Positions 8,071 to 17,517 are shown, counted from the first letter of the stretch. The stretch is DNA of 64,000 nucleotides from JBMOKT01 sp049323895 (GCA_049323895.1 JBMOKT010000016.1:1-64000); one strand, 5' to 3'. Notes: generated from the letters alone by a model not told the origin. Numbers and translations: made by a program.

Positions 8071-8973
8071 ATGAGCAATTTTGATGATCTTTTCCGGCAG
8101 GAACAAGGCCAATACGCTTCCCAGAGCGACCGGACCTTCGACAAGGAGGCATGGGCGCAAAAGAAGCAGGAGCAGCGGGAAGCGGTGTACGCCATGATCG
8201 ACGAAACGGCGGCAGCCGTAGCGCGGGGCGGAGATACCTTCCAAAAGTATCTGGACGTGCAGAGCCGCTTTGACCGTTACAGTGTTTCCAACGCCCTCTT
8301 AATCCTGGCGCAGAAACCGGAGGCCACCCGTATCGCGGATTTTGACACATGGAAGGAACAGGGCGCGTACATCCGCAAAAAGGAAACCGGCTTTTACATC
8401 CTGGAGCCGGGTGAGGAATACCAGCGCGAGGACGGAAGCACCGGCATCAGCTACAACCCTAAGAAGATGTTCGACATTTCCCAAACCGTGAACAGCAGTA
8501 AACGGGAAACCCCCACCCATCCCGACGAGCGCACTCGCATCAAGGCGCTGATGGATCACCCCACCGTGCCCATCCATATCAGCGATACGCTGCCAAGCGG
8601 CGTAAACGCCCTGTACCAGTCGGACAAACGGGAAATACTAATCCGGCGCGGCCTGGACGGGAGCCAAATTTTCCGCGCCCTCGCCCAGGAGCTGGCCCAG
8701 GCGGAAATGGACAAAGGCGACGGGAGCCACAATCGTTCCGAGCATGGCTTCCACGCCTATTGCGTGTCATATATACTCTGCAAGCAGTACGGAGTGGAAA
8801 CAGACGGCTTTTATCACTTCGAGGGCGTTCCCCAAATGCTGGAGACTTTGGAGCCGCAGGAAATCCGCGCTGAACTTGCCATCATTAAAGAAACTGCTGG
8901 CGAAATTTCCGGCAGGATGAACCGGATGCTTAACCAGCAGTGGCAGCAAAAACGACAGGAGCCGGAACGTTAG
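8071..8973 (+). CDS. ArdC-like (LtrC-like) protein
   Basis: The 300-residue protein carries an ArdC N-terminal-like single-strand DNA binding region (QSRFDRYSVSNALLILAQKP, then FDTWKEQGAYIRKKETGFYI) at about residues 60-110. The C-terminal part has ALAQELAQAEMDKG where ArdC-type metalloproteases carry HExxH, so the zinc motif is absent or degenerate. Relatives in Tn1549-type elements are annotated LtrC-like. It may protect the entering strand, by analogy with ArdC, but this is inference. Confidence 0.75.
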   Translation: MSNFDDLFRQEQGQYASQSDRTFDKEAWAQKKQEQREAVYAMIDETAAAVARGGDTFQKYLDVQSRFDRYSVSNALLILAQKPEATRIADFDTWKEQGAYIRKKETGFYILEPGEEYQREDGSTGISYNPKKMFDISQTVNSSKRETPTHPDERTRIKALMDHPTVPIHISDTLPSGVNALYQSDKREILIRRGLDGSQIFRALAQELAQAEMDKGDGSHNRSEHGFHAYCVSYILCKQYGVETDGFYHFEGVPQMLETLEPQEIRAELAIIKETAGEISGRMNRMLNQQWQQKRQEPER

Positions 8974-8985
8974 GAGGGATGGCCC

Positions 8986-9177
8986 ATGAAGGAAGAAGAA
9001 AGGGTATTGACCCTGGATGACTACGAATACGGCATGGTGGTAAACGCCCTCAATGAACTGCGAAACGACCTGATTAAAGATGAACGGCCCACCGACGCCG
9101 TGGATGAACTGCTTTTGAAAACTATTGATGCCCCAAGCAAAAAGTCAAAGCGCAGGAATCATGATGAGGCGCGCTGA
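8986..9177 (+). CDS. small conserved protein of the conjugative element (63 aa)
   Basis: The ATG at 8986 follows GGAGGGATGG. The peptide has LTLDDYEYGMVVNALNELRNDL and PTDAVDELLLK, a pattern I associate with a short protein found before the coupling protein in Tn1549-type elements. No function is known. The 3' end overlaps the virD4-like gene. Confidence 0.6.
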   Translation: MKEEERVLTLDDYEYGMVVNALNELRNDLIKDERPTDAVDELLLKTIDAPSKKSKRRNHDEAR

Positions 9178-10951
9178 AACCGCAAAGAGCAATTCCATAC
9201 TCTTTGCGGTTTTTTTAATTCTGGTGGTATGGGCGGCCTTATTAGTCGCCCCCTTCCTCTCCGGCGGTCTTCCCGAAATCTTGAAAAATCTCACGGTGGC
9301 AATGAACGATCCTTTCAACATTCATTGGGTGGACAATTCGCCCAAGTGCGTTTTGCTCTTTATAGCTGCCTACGGTATGGGCATCGGGATTTATCTGTCC
9401 ACCAAGCGAAATTACCGGCACAGGGAGGAACACGGCAGCGCCCGCTGGGGCGGCGCGGCGGCTGTTAATAAGAAATACCGGGACAAGAATCCGCAAAATA
9501 ATAAAATTCTGACGCAGAATGTCCGCATCGGGCTGGACGGCAGGAAACACCAGCGCAACCTGAATGTTTTGGTGGTGGGTGGTTCCGGCTCCGGCAAGAC
9601 AAGGTTTTACGCCAAGCCCAACGTTATGCAGGCCAACACCTCTTTTGTTATCCTTGATCCCAAAGGGGAAATTTTGCGGGATTCAGGGAACCTGCTAAAA
9701 GCCAAGGGCTATGAGATCAAGATACTGGATTTAATCAACATGCACCTGTCCCACTGTTATAATCCCTTTACCTACTTGCAGGACGACAAGGACGTACTGA
9801 AGCTAGTCACCAACCTTATCCGCAACACCACGCCCAAGGGCAGCAATACAAACGACCCCTTTTGGGAACGCTCCGAAACCGCGCTGTTGGAGGCGCTCAT
9901 CCTCTACCTGCTTTATGAAGCGCCGGAAGATGAGCAAAACTTTCCGATGGTCATGGAAATGATTGCTGCTGCCGAAGTCCGGGAGGACGACGAAACCTAC
10001 CAAAGCCCCCTTGACGAACTGTTTGAACGGCTGGAAATGCGGGAGCCGGAACACCTGGCGGTCAAGCAGTACAACATCTTCAAATTGGCGGCGGGAAAGA
10101 CGGCGAAAAGCATTCTTATCAGCCTGGGCGTACGGCTGGAAAAGTTCAATCTATCCACTATCGCTGGAATTACCACGGTGGATGAAATGGCGCTGCCTGC
10201 CATCGGGGAGAAAAAGACGGCGCTTTTTGCCGTAATCCCCGACAATGACAGCAGCTTCAATTTCATTGTGGGGATGCTCTATACCCAGCTTTTCCAAAGT
10301 CTCATGTTCTTGGCCGACTATAAGCACGGGGGTCGCTTGCCCGTCCATGTCCACTTTGTCATGGATGAGTTTGCCAATGTAGCCCTGCCCGATGAATTTG
10401 ACAAGCTCCTTTCCACCATGCGTTCAAGGGAAATATCCGTGTCCATCATCCTGCAAAACCTGGCGCAGTTAAAGGCCCTGTTCAAAGACACCTGGGAGTC
10501 CATTGTCGGCAACTGCGATGAGTTTTTGTATCTGGGCGGAAACGAGCAAAGTACCCATAAGTATGTGTCCGAGCTGCTCGGCAAAGAAACCATCGACCTG
10601 AACACCTACGGAAAAAGCGCGGGCAGAAACGGCAGCTATTCCACCAATTTTCAGTTGTCGGGGCGGGAGCTTTTGACCCCCGACGAGGTGCGGATGCTGG
10701 ACAACCGCTGCGCCCTGCTGTTCATCCGGGGCGAACATGCTGTCATGGACAACAAGTACGATATTCTCAAGCACCCGAATTTGACGCTGACAGTTGACGG
10801 CGGAGGCAAACCCTACCGGCACGGCACGACGGAACACGCGCTGGACTGGAAAGCCGTTTCCTTAAACGAAGGCGGCGATTACGAACTTCTCTCTGAGGAA
10901 GAACTCGAAAGCCTATCCCCATCATTTACAACTGGAGGAATGATACCATGA
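9161..10951 (+). CDS. VirD4/TraG-type coupling protein
   Basis: The 596-residue ATPase has two membrane segments in the first 90 residues, then SARWGGAAAVN, a Walker A motif GGSGSGKTRFYAKP (about residue 138) and a Walker B motif HFVMDEFANVALP (about residue 400). It hands the relaxase-DNA complex to the secretion channel. The start is taken at ATG 9161, after GCAGGAATC; the in-frame TTG at 9125 lies deep inside the previous gene. The stop overlaps the Maff2 start (ATGA). Confidence 0.92.
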   Translation: MMRRAETAKSNSILFAVFLILVVWAALLVAPFLSGGLPEILKNLTVAMNDPFNIHWVDNSPKCVLLFIAAYGMGIGIYLSTKRNYRHREEHGSARWGGAAAVNKKYRDKNPQNNKILTQNVRIGLDGRKHQRNLNVLVVGGSGSGKTRFYAKPNVMQANTSFVILDPKGEILRDSGNLLKAKGYEIKILDLINMHLSHCYNPFTYLQDDKDVLKLVTNLIRNTTPKGSNTNDPFWERSETALLEALILYLLYEAPEDEQNFPMVMEMIAAAEVREDDETYQSPLDELFERLEMREPEHLAVKQYNIFKLAAGKTAKSILISLGVRLEKFNLSTIAGITTVDEMALPAIGEKKTALFAVIPDNDSSFNFIVGMLYTQLFQSLMFLADYKHGGRLPVHVHFVMDEFANVALPDEFDKLLSTMRSREISVSIILQNLAQLKALFKDTWESIVGNCDEFLYLGGNEQSTHKYVSELLGKETIDLNTYGKSAGRNGSYSTNFQLSGRELLTPDEVRMLDNRCALLFIRGEHAVMDNKYDILKHPNLTLTVDGGGKPYRHGTTEHALDWKAVSLNEGGDYELLSEEELESLSPSFTTGGMIP

Positions 10952-11256
10952 AAATGTCTGGAAAAACCAAAAGGGTTTTTACCTTTTACTGTGCGTTGGT
11001 GCTGATGCAGACGTTTTTTACCATACCCGCTTACGCAGCAAACGATCCGCTTCAGGTGGTCAACAACCTGTCCGAATTTATCTTCGGGCTGATCCGCGCT
11101 ATCGGACTGATCATGCTGGGCTTCGGCATTGTACAGATTGGCTTGTCGCTCAAATCCCACGACCCAAGCCAGCGCGCCAACGGCTTTCTGACCCTTGCGG
11201 GCGGCGTTATTATCACCTTCACAAAGGAAATCCTTAACCTCATTACAGGCTTATAA
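10948..11256 (+). CDS. Maff2 family small membrane protein (VirB2/TrbC-like)
   Basis: The 102-residue protein has a signal-type N-terminus ending near AYAAND and two hydrophobic helices (FIFGLIRAIGLIMLGFGIV and FLTLAGGVIITFTKEI) separated by a basic loop. This matches Maff2 proteins of Tn1549-type conjugation systems, whose size and layout resemble VirB2/TrbC pilin-like subunits. It is coupled to the VirD4 gene by an ATGA overlap. Confidence 0.85.
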   Translation: MKMSGKTKRVFTFYCALVLMQTFFTIPAYAANDPLQVVNNLSEFIFGLIRAIGLIMLGFGIVQIGLSLKSHDPSQRANGFLTLAGGVIITFTKEILNLITGL

Positions 11257-11272
11257 AGCCCTTCATGTTTAA

Positions 11273-11298
11273 GGGGAACAGGCAAAAACCTGTTCCCC
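11273..11298 (+). terminator. strong hairpin inside the conjugation operon
   Basis: GGGGAACAGG at 11273-11282 pairs perfectly with CCTGTTCCCC at 11289-11298. The bases after it are CAACTATTTT, so the T-run is weak. It may be a partial terminator or an mRNA-stabilising hairpin that keeps the Maff2 transcript abundant relative to downstream genes. Confidence 0.5.
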
Positions 11299-11325
11299 CA
11301 ACTATTTTAAGGAAGTGGTCACATT

Positions 11326-12165
11326 ATGGGAAACGACAACTGGGTGGTCGAAAACCTCAATAACGCTTTGCGAACATGGAACGAAAAGCTGGCGGAAATT
11401 TGGCAGATCGTCACCCAATCCCCCACGGAATTCAAGGGGGGCGGCATCTGGAACGTCATTGCGAATATCCACGGCGCGTTGCAGGCTATCGGCATGGCTC
11501 TGCTGGTGCTGTTTTTTGTCATCGGAGTGGTTAAGACCTGCGGCAGCTTTGCGGAAGTAAAAAAACCGGAACAGGCCCTAAAACTGTTTGTCCGGTTTGC
11601 TTTGGCGAAAGGCGTTGTGACGTACGGGCTGGAGCTAATGATGGCGGTATTTGATATCACGCAGGGAATCATCTCAACCATCATGAGCAACGCGGGTTTC
11701 GGAATCACAACCGAAACCGTACTGCCGGATACGATTGTGCAGGCCATTGAGAATTGTACATTTTGGGAGAGCATCCCCTTGTGGGCGGTGACGCTCATCG
11801 GCGGCCTGTTCATTACGATGCTGTCCTTCATAGTGATCTTATCGGTGTACGGCAGGTTTTTCAAGCTCTATCTTTATACCGCCATTGCTCCCGTACCTCT
11901 GGCCTCCTTTGCCGGAGAGGCGAGCCAGAGCATCGGCAAAGCATTCCTGAAAGGCTATGCCGCCGTATGCCTGGAGGGGGCGATCATCGTCCTGGCCTGC
12001 GTCATCTTTTCCGTCTATGCAGCCTCCCCGCCGGTGGTGGACATTAACGCCAGCGTCGTGACGATGGTGTGGGCCTACATCGGGGAGTTGATCTTCAACA
12101 TGCTGGTGCTGGTAGGGGCCGTGAAGATGGCCGACCGCGTGGTGCGGGAGATGATGGGATTGTAA
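11326..12165 (+). CDS. VirB6/TrbL-like conjugation membrane protein
   Basis: The 279-residue protein has about six hydrophobic segments (such as ALQAIGMALLVLFFVIGVVK and LWAVTLIGGLFITMLSFIVI) and the loop GRFFKLYLYTAIAPVPLASF typical of VirB6/TrbL-like proteins in Tn1549-type elements. It forms part of the inner channel. The ATG at 11326 follows AAGGAAG. A ribosome binding site (GGGAGG) right after its stop has no gene in this orientation, so the operon appears interrupted by the reverse-strand module at 12193-12929. Confidence 0.85.
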   Translation: MGNDNWVVENLNNALRTWNEKLAEIWQIVTQSPTEFKGGGIWNVIANIHGALQAIGMALLVLFFVIGVVKTCGSFAEVKKPEQALKLFVRFALAKGVVTYGLELMMAVFDITQGIISTIMSNAGFGITTETVLPDTIVQAIENCTFWESIPLWAVTLIGGLFITMLSFIVILSVYGRFFKLYLYTAIAPVPLASFAGEASQSIGKAFLKGYAAVCLEGAIIVLACVIFSVYAASPPVVDINASVVTMVWAYIGELIFNMLVLVGAVKMADRVVREMMGL

Positions 12166-12192
12166 AGGGAGGTCTCTATTACAGTGGTATCC

Positions 12193-12603
12193 TCATATAT
12201 CCTTGAACTGAACACCCTTCCCATAAACTACAGGTTCCCCTGTTCTTGGATCAAGCAAATCCCCATGCTCTTTAAACTCAATTTTGTCAAGAGGTACGCC
12301 CATCTCTCTTGCCCGTCGGATTTGCCATGCGACATCATCTTCAAGGTATTTCTCGTCACGTTTGCGTCGTATCGCCTTTATAAGCGACACAATCCAGCTT
12401 AACACGGTTAAGCCAAGCAGCGAGAAAAGAATGATGAATGCTAAAGTCTCATGTTCTCCTGCCCACTTGTTCAGCACGGTACTGAACAGCAGGAAGCAAA
12501 GAATGGGAATCGTCAGCCGGATTTTCCCGGCTACTTTAAATATAAAAGAGAGAATGATCAATCCCGCCGTAAGGCAAAGGGAAATAATTGCTGCGATTGG
12601 CAT
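12193..12603 (-). CDS. hypothetical membrane protein linked to an XRE regulator
   Basis: On the reverse strand the ATG at 12603 sits 8 bases after GGAAGGAG. The 136-residue product has three hydrophobic helices in the first 90 residues and a cytosolic tail with a motif like SHOCT or related short domains (DDVAWQIRRAREMGVPLDKI). It lies 83 bases downstream of the XRE gene and is probably co-transcribed with it. The pair is inserted against the direction of the conjugation operon. No function is recognised. Confidence 0.55.
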   Translation of the reverse strand: MPIAAIISLCLTAGLIILSFIFKVAGKIRLTIPILCFLLFSTVLNKWAGEHETLAFIILFSLLGLTVLSWIVSLIKAIRRKRDEKYLEDDVAWQIRRAREMGVPLDKIEFKEHGDLLDPRTGEPVVYGKGVQFKDI

Positions 12604-12686
12604 AATGACCACTCCTTCCCACGTAGTCTATATATTTCCATTATCACACACGGAAAAAAGAAATGGAAGGGTATCCCAATTACAGG

Positions 12687-12929
12687 CTATTTGATTTCCT
12701 GCTCCAGATCGGAAAACAAATCGCAGTCAAAAAACGCGCGCACACTGATTCCTAGTCCGTCGCACAGCTTTTTGATAGTGACAATCCCCGCATTATATGT
12801 TTTCCCGCTCACAATATCATTTACAGTCGACTGCGTGACGCCCGAAACGTTACTGAGAGCGTTGATGGTTAGATTTTGTTCTTTGCACAGTTCTTTAATG
12901 CGTTTGGTTATTGCTTGAGAAATATTCAT
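12687..12929 (-). CDS. XRE-family helix-turn-helix regulator
   Basis: The 80-residue protein is nearly all HTH domain: LTINALSNVSGVTQSTVNDIV fits helices 2 and 3, and LCDGLGISVRAFF is the typical end. The start at 12929 follows AGAGGTGATAA on the reverse strand. Three copies of a palindromic motif in the divergent region at 12941-13045 are its likely operators, so it probably represses itself and perhaps the rightward gene at 13089. Confidence 0.88.
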   Translation of the reverse strand: MNISQAITKRIKELCKEQNLTINALSNVSGVTQSTVNDIVSGKTYNAGIVTIKKLCDGLGISVRAFFDCDLFSDLEQEIK

Positions 12930-12940
12930 TTTATCACCTC

Positions 12941-13045
12941 TAACGTTATTCCGTTAATCAAAGGATAGCAACTCACTACACAAATGGTTAACGGAATACC
13001 GTTGAAACAAGAAAAGAGTCGACTTATACTAACGGTATACCGTTA
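12941..13045. promoter_or_regulatory. triple palindromic operator of the XRE regulator
   Basis: TAACGGTATACCGTTA at 13030-13045 is a perfect 16-bp palindrome. A near copy, TAACGGAATACCGTTG, lies at 12989-13004 and a weaker one, TAACGTTATTCCGTTA, at 12941-12956 beside the XRE start. Spacing is 48 and 41 bases. The arrangement is typical of a cooperative repressor acting on a divergent promoter region. Confidence 0.8.
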
Positions 13046-13088
13046 ATATGGACTTAATTACATGAAATAATGCAAAAGGAGATTGTAG

Positions 13089-13283
13089 ATGAAAAATATG
13101 CCTTTCAATGACAAGCTGGAAAAAGAGAAGGAGAAACTCCACAGACTTGCCGATGAAGCCTTGAAAAACGGTATCCCCCTCACGCAGGATGAGGCATTTA
13201 TGGCTCAGAACCGCAAGGTTGACAGATTGGTAGTCAAGATACAAAAGGAGAAAGAACGGCAAAAAAAACAGCAAGAGCGGTAG
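13089..13283 (+). CDS. small charged hypothetical protein (64 aa)
   Basis: The ATG at 13089 follows AAAAGGAGA. The peptide is Lys- and Glu-rich and likely helical or coiled coil (DKLEKEKEKLHRLADEALKN), ending in a basic KERQKKQQER. It is the first rightward gene after the XRE operators and may be controlled by them. No family is recognised. Confidence 0.5.
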   Translation: MKNMPFNDKLEKEKEKLHRLADEALKNGIPLTQDEAFMAQNRKVDRLVVKIQKEKERQKKQQER

Positions 13284-13349
13284 ATAAGGCAAAAAAACCT
13301 GTGGCGCTTCGTTAAAGAGGCGCTGTTTTTTTATGGAGGTGATTGTATT

Positions 13350-13715
13350 TTGGAAGTAAAGATCAACCGGGAAATCCGGGATTATACCGAGAGTTTATTT
13401 TTTGGACTGTCCATGCGGCAGTTCATTTTTTCTTCCCTGGCCGTAATCGTGGCCATTGGCATCTACTTCGGGTTGCGAAACTTCTTCGGCACGGAAACCG
13501 TAAGCTGGATGTGCATTTTAGGGGCCGCCCCCTTTGCCGCCCTCGGTTTTATTCAATACCACGGCATGACGGCGGAACAGCTCTTATGGGCCTATGTTAA
13601 GTGGGAATTACTAATGCCCAAGCGCCTGACCTTTTACCCGATCAATATCTATTATGAAGCCCTGAAGCCCGCCCTGGAGAAACATGAAAAGGAGGAATGG
13701 AAACGCCATGATTAA
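13350..13715 (+). CDS. PrgI family conjugation membrane protein
   Basis: The TTG at 13350 follows GGAGGTGATTG. The 121-residue protein opens with MEVKINREIRDYTESLFFGL, then two hydrophobic helices (residues 25-45 and 50-70) and a C-terminal tail, the layout of PrgI (VirB3-like) proteins. It anchors the channel and usually precedes the VirB4 ATPase, as here. The last bases overlap virB4. Confidence 0.88.
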   Translation: MEVKINREIRDYTESLFFGLSMRQFIFSSLAVIVAIGIYFGLRNFFGTETVSWMCILGAAPFAALGFIQYHGMTAEQLLWAYVKWELLMPKRLTFYPINIYYEALKPALEKHEKEEWKRHD

Positions 13716-16044
13716 GACCCTGCAAAAAATCATGAAGCAGGACAAGGAAAAGTTTGTCGTTCCCAAAGGCGTACAGCAGGCCATCCCCATCCTCGCTATC
13801 TGGTCGGACGGGATTTTTCAGGTAGGCAATAAGTTTTCCAGGACCTTTCGCTTTGAGGACATCAATTATGCCGTGGCCTCCAAGGAGGACAAGGAAGCCA
13901 TGTTTCTGTCCTATTCGGAGCTTTTGAATTCTTTTGACAGCGGGGCGACTACTAAAATTACCATCAACAACCGCAGGCTGAATAAAGCCCATTTTGAAAG
14001 CTCCATTCTGATACCCCTCCGGGACGACCCCCTGGACGAGTACCGCAGGGAATACAACAGGATGCTGCTTGAGAAGGCCATCGGTGCAAACAGCATCGTG
14101 CAGGATAAATACGTCACTGTATCAGTGGCGAAAAAGGGCATCGAGGAAGCGCGGAACTACTTTTCTCGCATTGGCACGGACCTCATCACCCACTTTTCCC
14201 ACCTGGGTTCCAAGTGCGTGGAGCTGGACGCCACCGACCGCCTCAGAATCCTGCATGGCTTTTTCCGCCCCGGCGAGGAAACGGATTTTCGCTTCGACCT
14301 GTCCGAAATCATGAGAAAGGGGCACTCCTTCAAGGATTACATCAGTCCCGACACCTTTGAGTTTGAGCGCGACTATTTCCGCATGGGAAGCAGATTCGGG
14401 CGCGTCATCTTCCTGCGGGAGTATGCCAGCTACATCAAGGATAGCATGGTGTCCGAACTGTGCGACCTAAACCGCACCATGATGCTGTCTTTGGACATCA
14501 TCCCTATCCCCACGGATGAGGCCGTGCGCGAAGTGGAAAACCGGCTCTTGGGCGTAGAAACCAATATCACAAACTGGCAGCGGCGGCAGAACCAAAACAA
14601 CAACTTTTCCGCCGTTGTGCCCTACGACATGGAACAGCAAAGGAAGGAGAGCAAAGAATTTCTCGATGACCTGACCACCCGTGACCAGCGGATGATGTTC
14701 GCCGTTTTAACGATGGTGCATATCGCGGACAGTAAGGAGCAGTTGGACAGCGATACGGAAACCCTGCTAACCACGGCCAGAAAACACCTGTGCCAATTCT
14801 CTCCCCTGACCTATCAGCAGATGGACGGCCTAAATACAGTGTTGCCTTATGGTCTGCGCAAAATCCACGCCATCAGGACACTGACCACTGAAAGCACGGC
14901 GGTGTTCATCCCCTTCCGGGCGCAGGAAATTTCCCACAGTGGCGGCATTTACTACGGCCAAAATGTTATTTCCAAGAATATGATCATCGCCAACCGCAAG
15001 CTGCTTTTAAACGGCAATAGCTTCATCCTGGGCGTATCCGGCTCCGGCAAGAGCTTTACCGCCAAGCGAGAGATCGTCAACCAGATGCTTGCCAGTGACG
15101 ACGACATCATTCTGATTGACCCGGAGCGTGAGTATTCCTCCCTGGTCAAGGCAATGGGCGGCGAGATTATTCACATTTCCGCCACCTCTCCGAATCACAT
15201 CAACGCGATGGATATGAGCAAGGATTACGGCGACGGTGCAAACCCGGTCATCCTCAAATCCGAATTCGTTCTCTCCCTGTGCGAGCAGCTCATCGGCGGG
15301 CAGAATCTGGGCGCAAAGCAGAAATCTTTAATCGACCGCTGCACAGCCAGCGTCTACCGGAAGTACCTGCAAAGCAATTTCAAGGGGAAACCGCCTACCT
15401 TGCAGGACTTTTACGGGGAGCTTTTGAAGCAGGCAGAGCCGGAGGCGCAGGAAATCGCCCTGGCCATCGAGTTGTTCACGTCCGGCAGCCTGAATACCTT
15501 TGCCAAGCGGACCAACGTGGACGTGAACAACCGCCTAATCTGCTACGACATTCTGGATTTAGGCAAGCAGCTTCTTCCCATCGGTATGCTGGTGGTGTTG
15601 GACAGTATCTTAAACCGCATTACTCAAAACCGGGCAAGGGGTAAAAACACCTTCATCATCATTGATGAAATCTATTTGCTATTCCAGCATGAGTACAGCG
15701 CCAACTTCCTTTTTACGCTCTGGAAGCGCGTCCGTAAGTACGGCGCCTTTTGCACGGGCATTACGCAGAATGTGGACGATCTTTTGCAGAGCCATACAGC
15801 CCGCACCATGCTGGCCAACAGCGAATTCATCGTCATGCTCAATCAGGCATCCACAGACAGAATAGAACTGGCTAAGCTCTTGAATATTTCCGACCTCCAG
15901 CTTTCTTATATTACCAACGTGGATGCGGGCAACGGGCTGATTAAGGTGGGCAGTTCTCTTGTGCCCTTCACCGACAAGTTTCCGCGCAACACTAAGCTCT
16001 ACCGCCTGATGACCACCAAGCCGGGTGAACAGGGGCAAGGCTGA
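13708..16044 (+). CDS. VirB4-like conjugation ATPase
   Basis: The 778-residue protein has an N-terminal VirB4 domain and an ATPase domain with Walker A VSGSGKSFTAKR (about residue 443) and Walker B TFIIIDEIYLLF (about residue 650), followed by the ITQNVDDLL sensor region. It powers the mating channel. The ATG at 13708 (MIKTLQKIMKQDKEKF) is preferred over ATG 13684 because family members start there and GGAGG precedes it, though the spacing is long. The gene looks intact. Confidence 0.92.
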   Translation: MIKTLQKIMKQDKEKFVVPKGVQQAIPILAIWSDGIFQVGNKFSRTFRFEDINYAVASKEDKEAMFLSYSELLNSFDSGATTKITINNRRLNKAHFESSILIPLRDDPLDEYRREYNRMLLEKAIGANSIVQDKYVTVSVAKKGIEEARNYFSRIGTDLITHFSHLGSKCVELDATDRLRILHGFFRPGEETDFRFDLSEIMRKGHSFKDYISPDTFEFERDYFRMGSRFGRVIFLREYASYIKDSMVSELCDLNRTMMLSLDIIPIPTDEAVREVENRLLGVETNITNWQRRQNQNNNFSAVVPYDMEQQRKESKEFLDDLTTRDQRMMFAVLTMVHIADSKEQLDSDTETLLTTARKHLCQFSPLTYQQMDGLNTVLPYGLRKIHAIRTLTTESTAVFIPFRAQEISHSGGIYYGQNVISKNMIIANRKLLLNGNSFILGVSGSGKSFTAKREIVNQMLASDDDIILIDPEREYSSLVKAMGGEIIHISATSPNHINAMDMSKDYGDGANPVILKSEFVLSLCEQLIGGQNLGAKQKSLIDRCTASVYRKYLQSNFKGKPPTLQDFYGELLKQAEPEAQEIALAIELFTSGSLNTFAKRTNVDVNNRLICYDILDLGKQLLPIGMLVVLDSILNRITQNRARGKNTFIIIDEIYLLFQHEYSANFLFTLWKRVRKYGAFCTGITQNVDDLLQSHTARTMLANSEFIVMLNQASTDRIELAKLLNISDLQLSYITNVDAGNGLIKVGSSLVPFTDKFPRNTKLYRLMTTKPGEQGQG

Positions 16045-16080
16045 AACAAGCTGCGCTATCCCGTATACTACCGGGGTTTA

Positions 16081-16095
16081 GAGCGTACCACGCTC
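16081..16095 (+). repeat. perfect inverted repeat between virB4 and the CD1108-like gene
   Basis: GAGCGT and ACGCTC flank a three-base loop. More short stems follow (CCAG/CTGG around 16110-16125). There is no T-run, so it is more likely an RNA-processing or attenuation structure than a terminator. Confidence 0.35.
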
Positions 16096-16152
16096 CGGCT
16101 TTCCGAAAAGGCCAGGTAAAAACTGGCGAAACTCTGAAAGGAGGTGCGCGCA

Positions 16153-17517
16153 TTGAAAGAAATTAAAACGAAGTCCATCATCAAGGACATTAAGGCGCTG
16201 GACAAGGCTGCTGATGTGTCCTACAGAGCGAAAAACGCTTATATCCGCACCAAAAAGCAGGCGGAACAGACGCAGCAAACAGGCCATGATAATTTTGTGG
16301 AGTACGCTGGAGACAAAATTAAGGAAGGAACAAAAACCGTTGCCCGTGAAACCGGTCAGGCCGTGGGGAGGCAGGGCAAAAAGGCGGTTCATAAGCAGGC
16401 AAAACAATTGGTACTGCGAAAAGCCACCACCCCAGGCCAAGAGAGGGAAATGGCGAAACAAAAATATACCCTGACAAATAAATTGGCGAAACAGCGGTTT
16501 GCTCAAAGCAGGGCGAAAGCGCGGTTTTCCAAAAACAGGGTAATGCAGGCAGCAGAAAACAAAACTGCTCAGGCCGTTCAAAATTCCGTTTATATACCGA
16601 CCGAAAAAGCGGCATGGCGGCCAGCTGCGCATAAAGTAAGCTGCACAGGCCGCACCGTCAAGCAGGATATCCACTGTGGCGGAAAAACGTTAAAGGAAGC
16701 CGCGAAAGGTGCGATTAAACTTTCGCAGAGATCGGTTAAGACCGCTAGGCATAGTGCCAAGGCTGCCGTTAAAATCTCTCAGGCGGCAAAAACCGCCCAG
16801 GCCATGCAAAAGGAGGCACATGCTGCGCGGGTGGCGGCGAGAGCAGGGGCTGTTTCGGCAAAGACGACTGCGAAAGTAATGGCAGCTACCATCAAAGCAA
16901 TCATTGCGGCGGCTAAAGGACTGATTGCCTTGATAGCCGCGGGCGGATGGATAGCGCTTATTATAATCCTGGTCTTATGCCTTGCGGGGCTTTTGTCGGG
17001 TTCTGTTTTCGGGGTTTTCTTTTCCAATGAAAGCTACGGCCCCAGTACACCAATTATGACGGAGATTATTAACCAGGTTAATGAAGAATTTGCGGCAGAA
17101 ATACAGCGGATACAGAACGAGAATCCCCATGACTCGCTGGAACTATCCGGCAACGGAAGCAGCATCAGCGTTGGCAACTGGCGGGAAATCCTGGGGGTCT
17201 ATGCGGTCAAGGTGGCTGCCGATCCGGAAAACGGCAGAGAGGTTGCTACCCTGGATGATGCAAAGGTAGAAATCCTGCGGGATGTCTTTTGGGATATGAA
17301 CCGAATCAACTATTGGCTGGAAACTATTGAGCATGAGGAAACCGTAACCACTATCCTGCATATCATTGTGACCTCCAAATCCCATGCGGATATGATTGAC
17401 GAGTATGGCTTCAATGCGCTGCAGGTGAAACTGCTGAACGAGATGATGCAGGAAGAATATCAACAGCTATTTTTGCGGCTTAGCGGCAGTCAGGCAGATA
17501 TAGGCCTGTCCCCATAG
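16153..17517 (+). pseudogene. CD1108-type conjugation protein lacking the NlpC/P60 domain
   Basis: The TTG at 16153 follows AAAGGAGGTG. About 240 basic, Ala- and Lys-rich residues lead to one membrane helix (GWIALIIILVLCLAGLLSG, about 273-291) and an external domain (SVGNWREILGVYAVKVAADP). In the CD1108 family this is followed by an NlpC/P60 peptidoglycan hydrolase domain. Here the frame stops with TAG at 17515 right after ADIGLSP; nine more codons (EIMAYGGG) follow before another stop. The wall-cutting domain is therefore missing and conjugation is probably impaired. Confidence 0.75.

Noticed and set aside
7468..8244. Long reverse-strand frame under the pcfB-like gene
   Set aside because: It is a shadow of a GC-rich, Lys/Glu-rich gene; it gives Leu/Phe/Arg-rich low-complexity protein with no family or ribosome binding site.
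12184..12402. Rightward frame after the GGGAGG ribosome binding site at 12168
   Set aside because: It overlaps the reverse-strand membrane protein gene, lacks a good start, and its translation shows no family character.
13284..13335. Terminator before the PrgI gene
   Set aside because: There is a T-run, but the GGCGCT copies are direct repeats and do not form a convincing stem.
16078..16674. Reverse-strand frame opposite the CD1108-type gene
   Set aside because: It is antisense to a basic, repetitive coding sequence and has no initiation signals.
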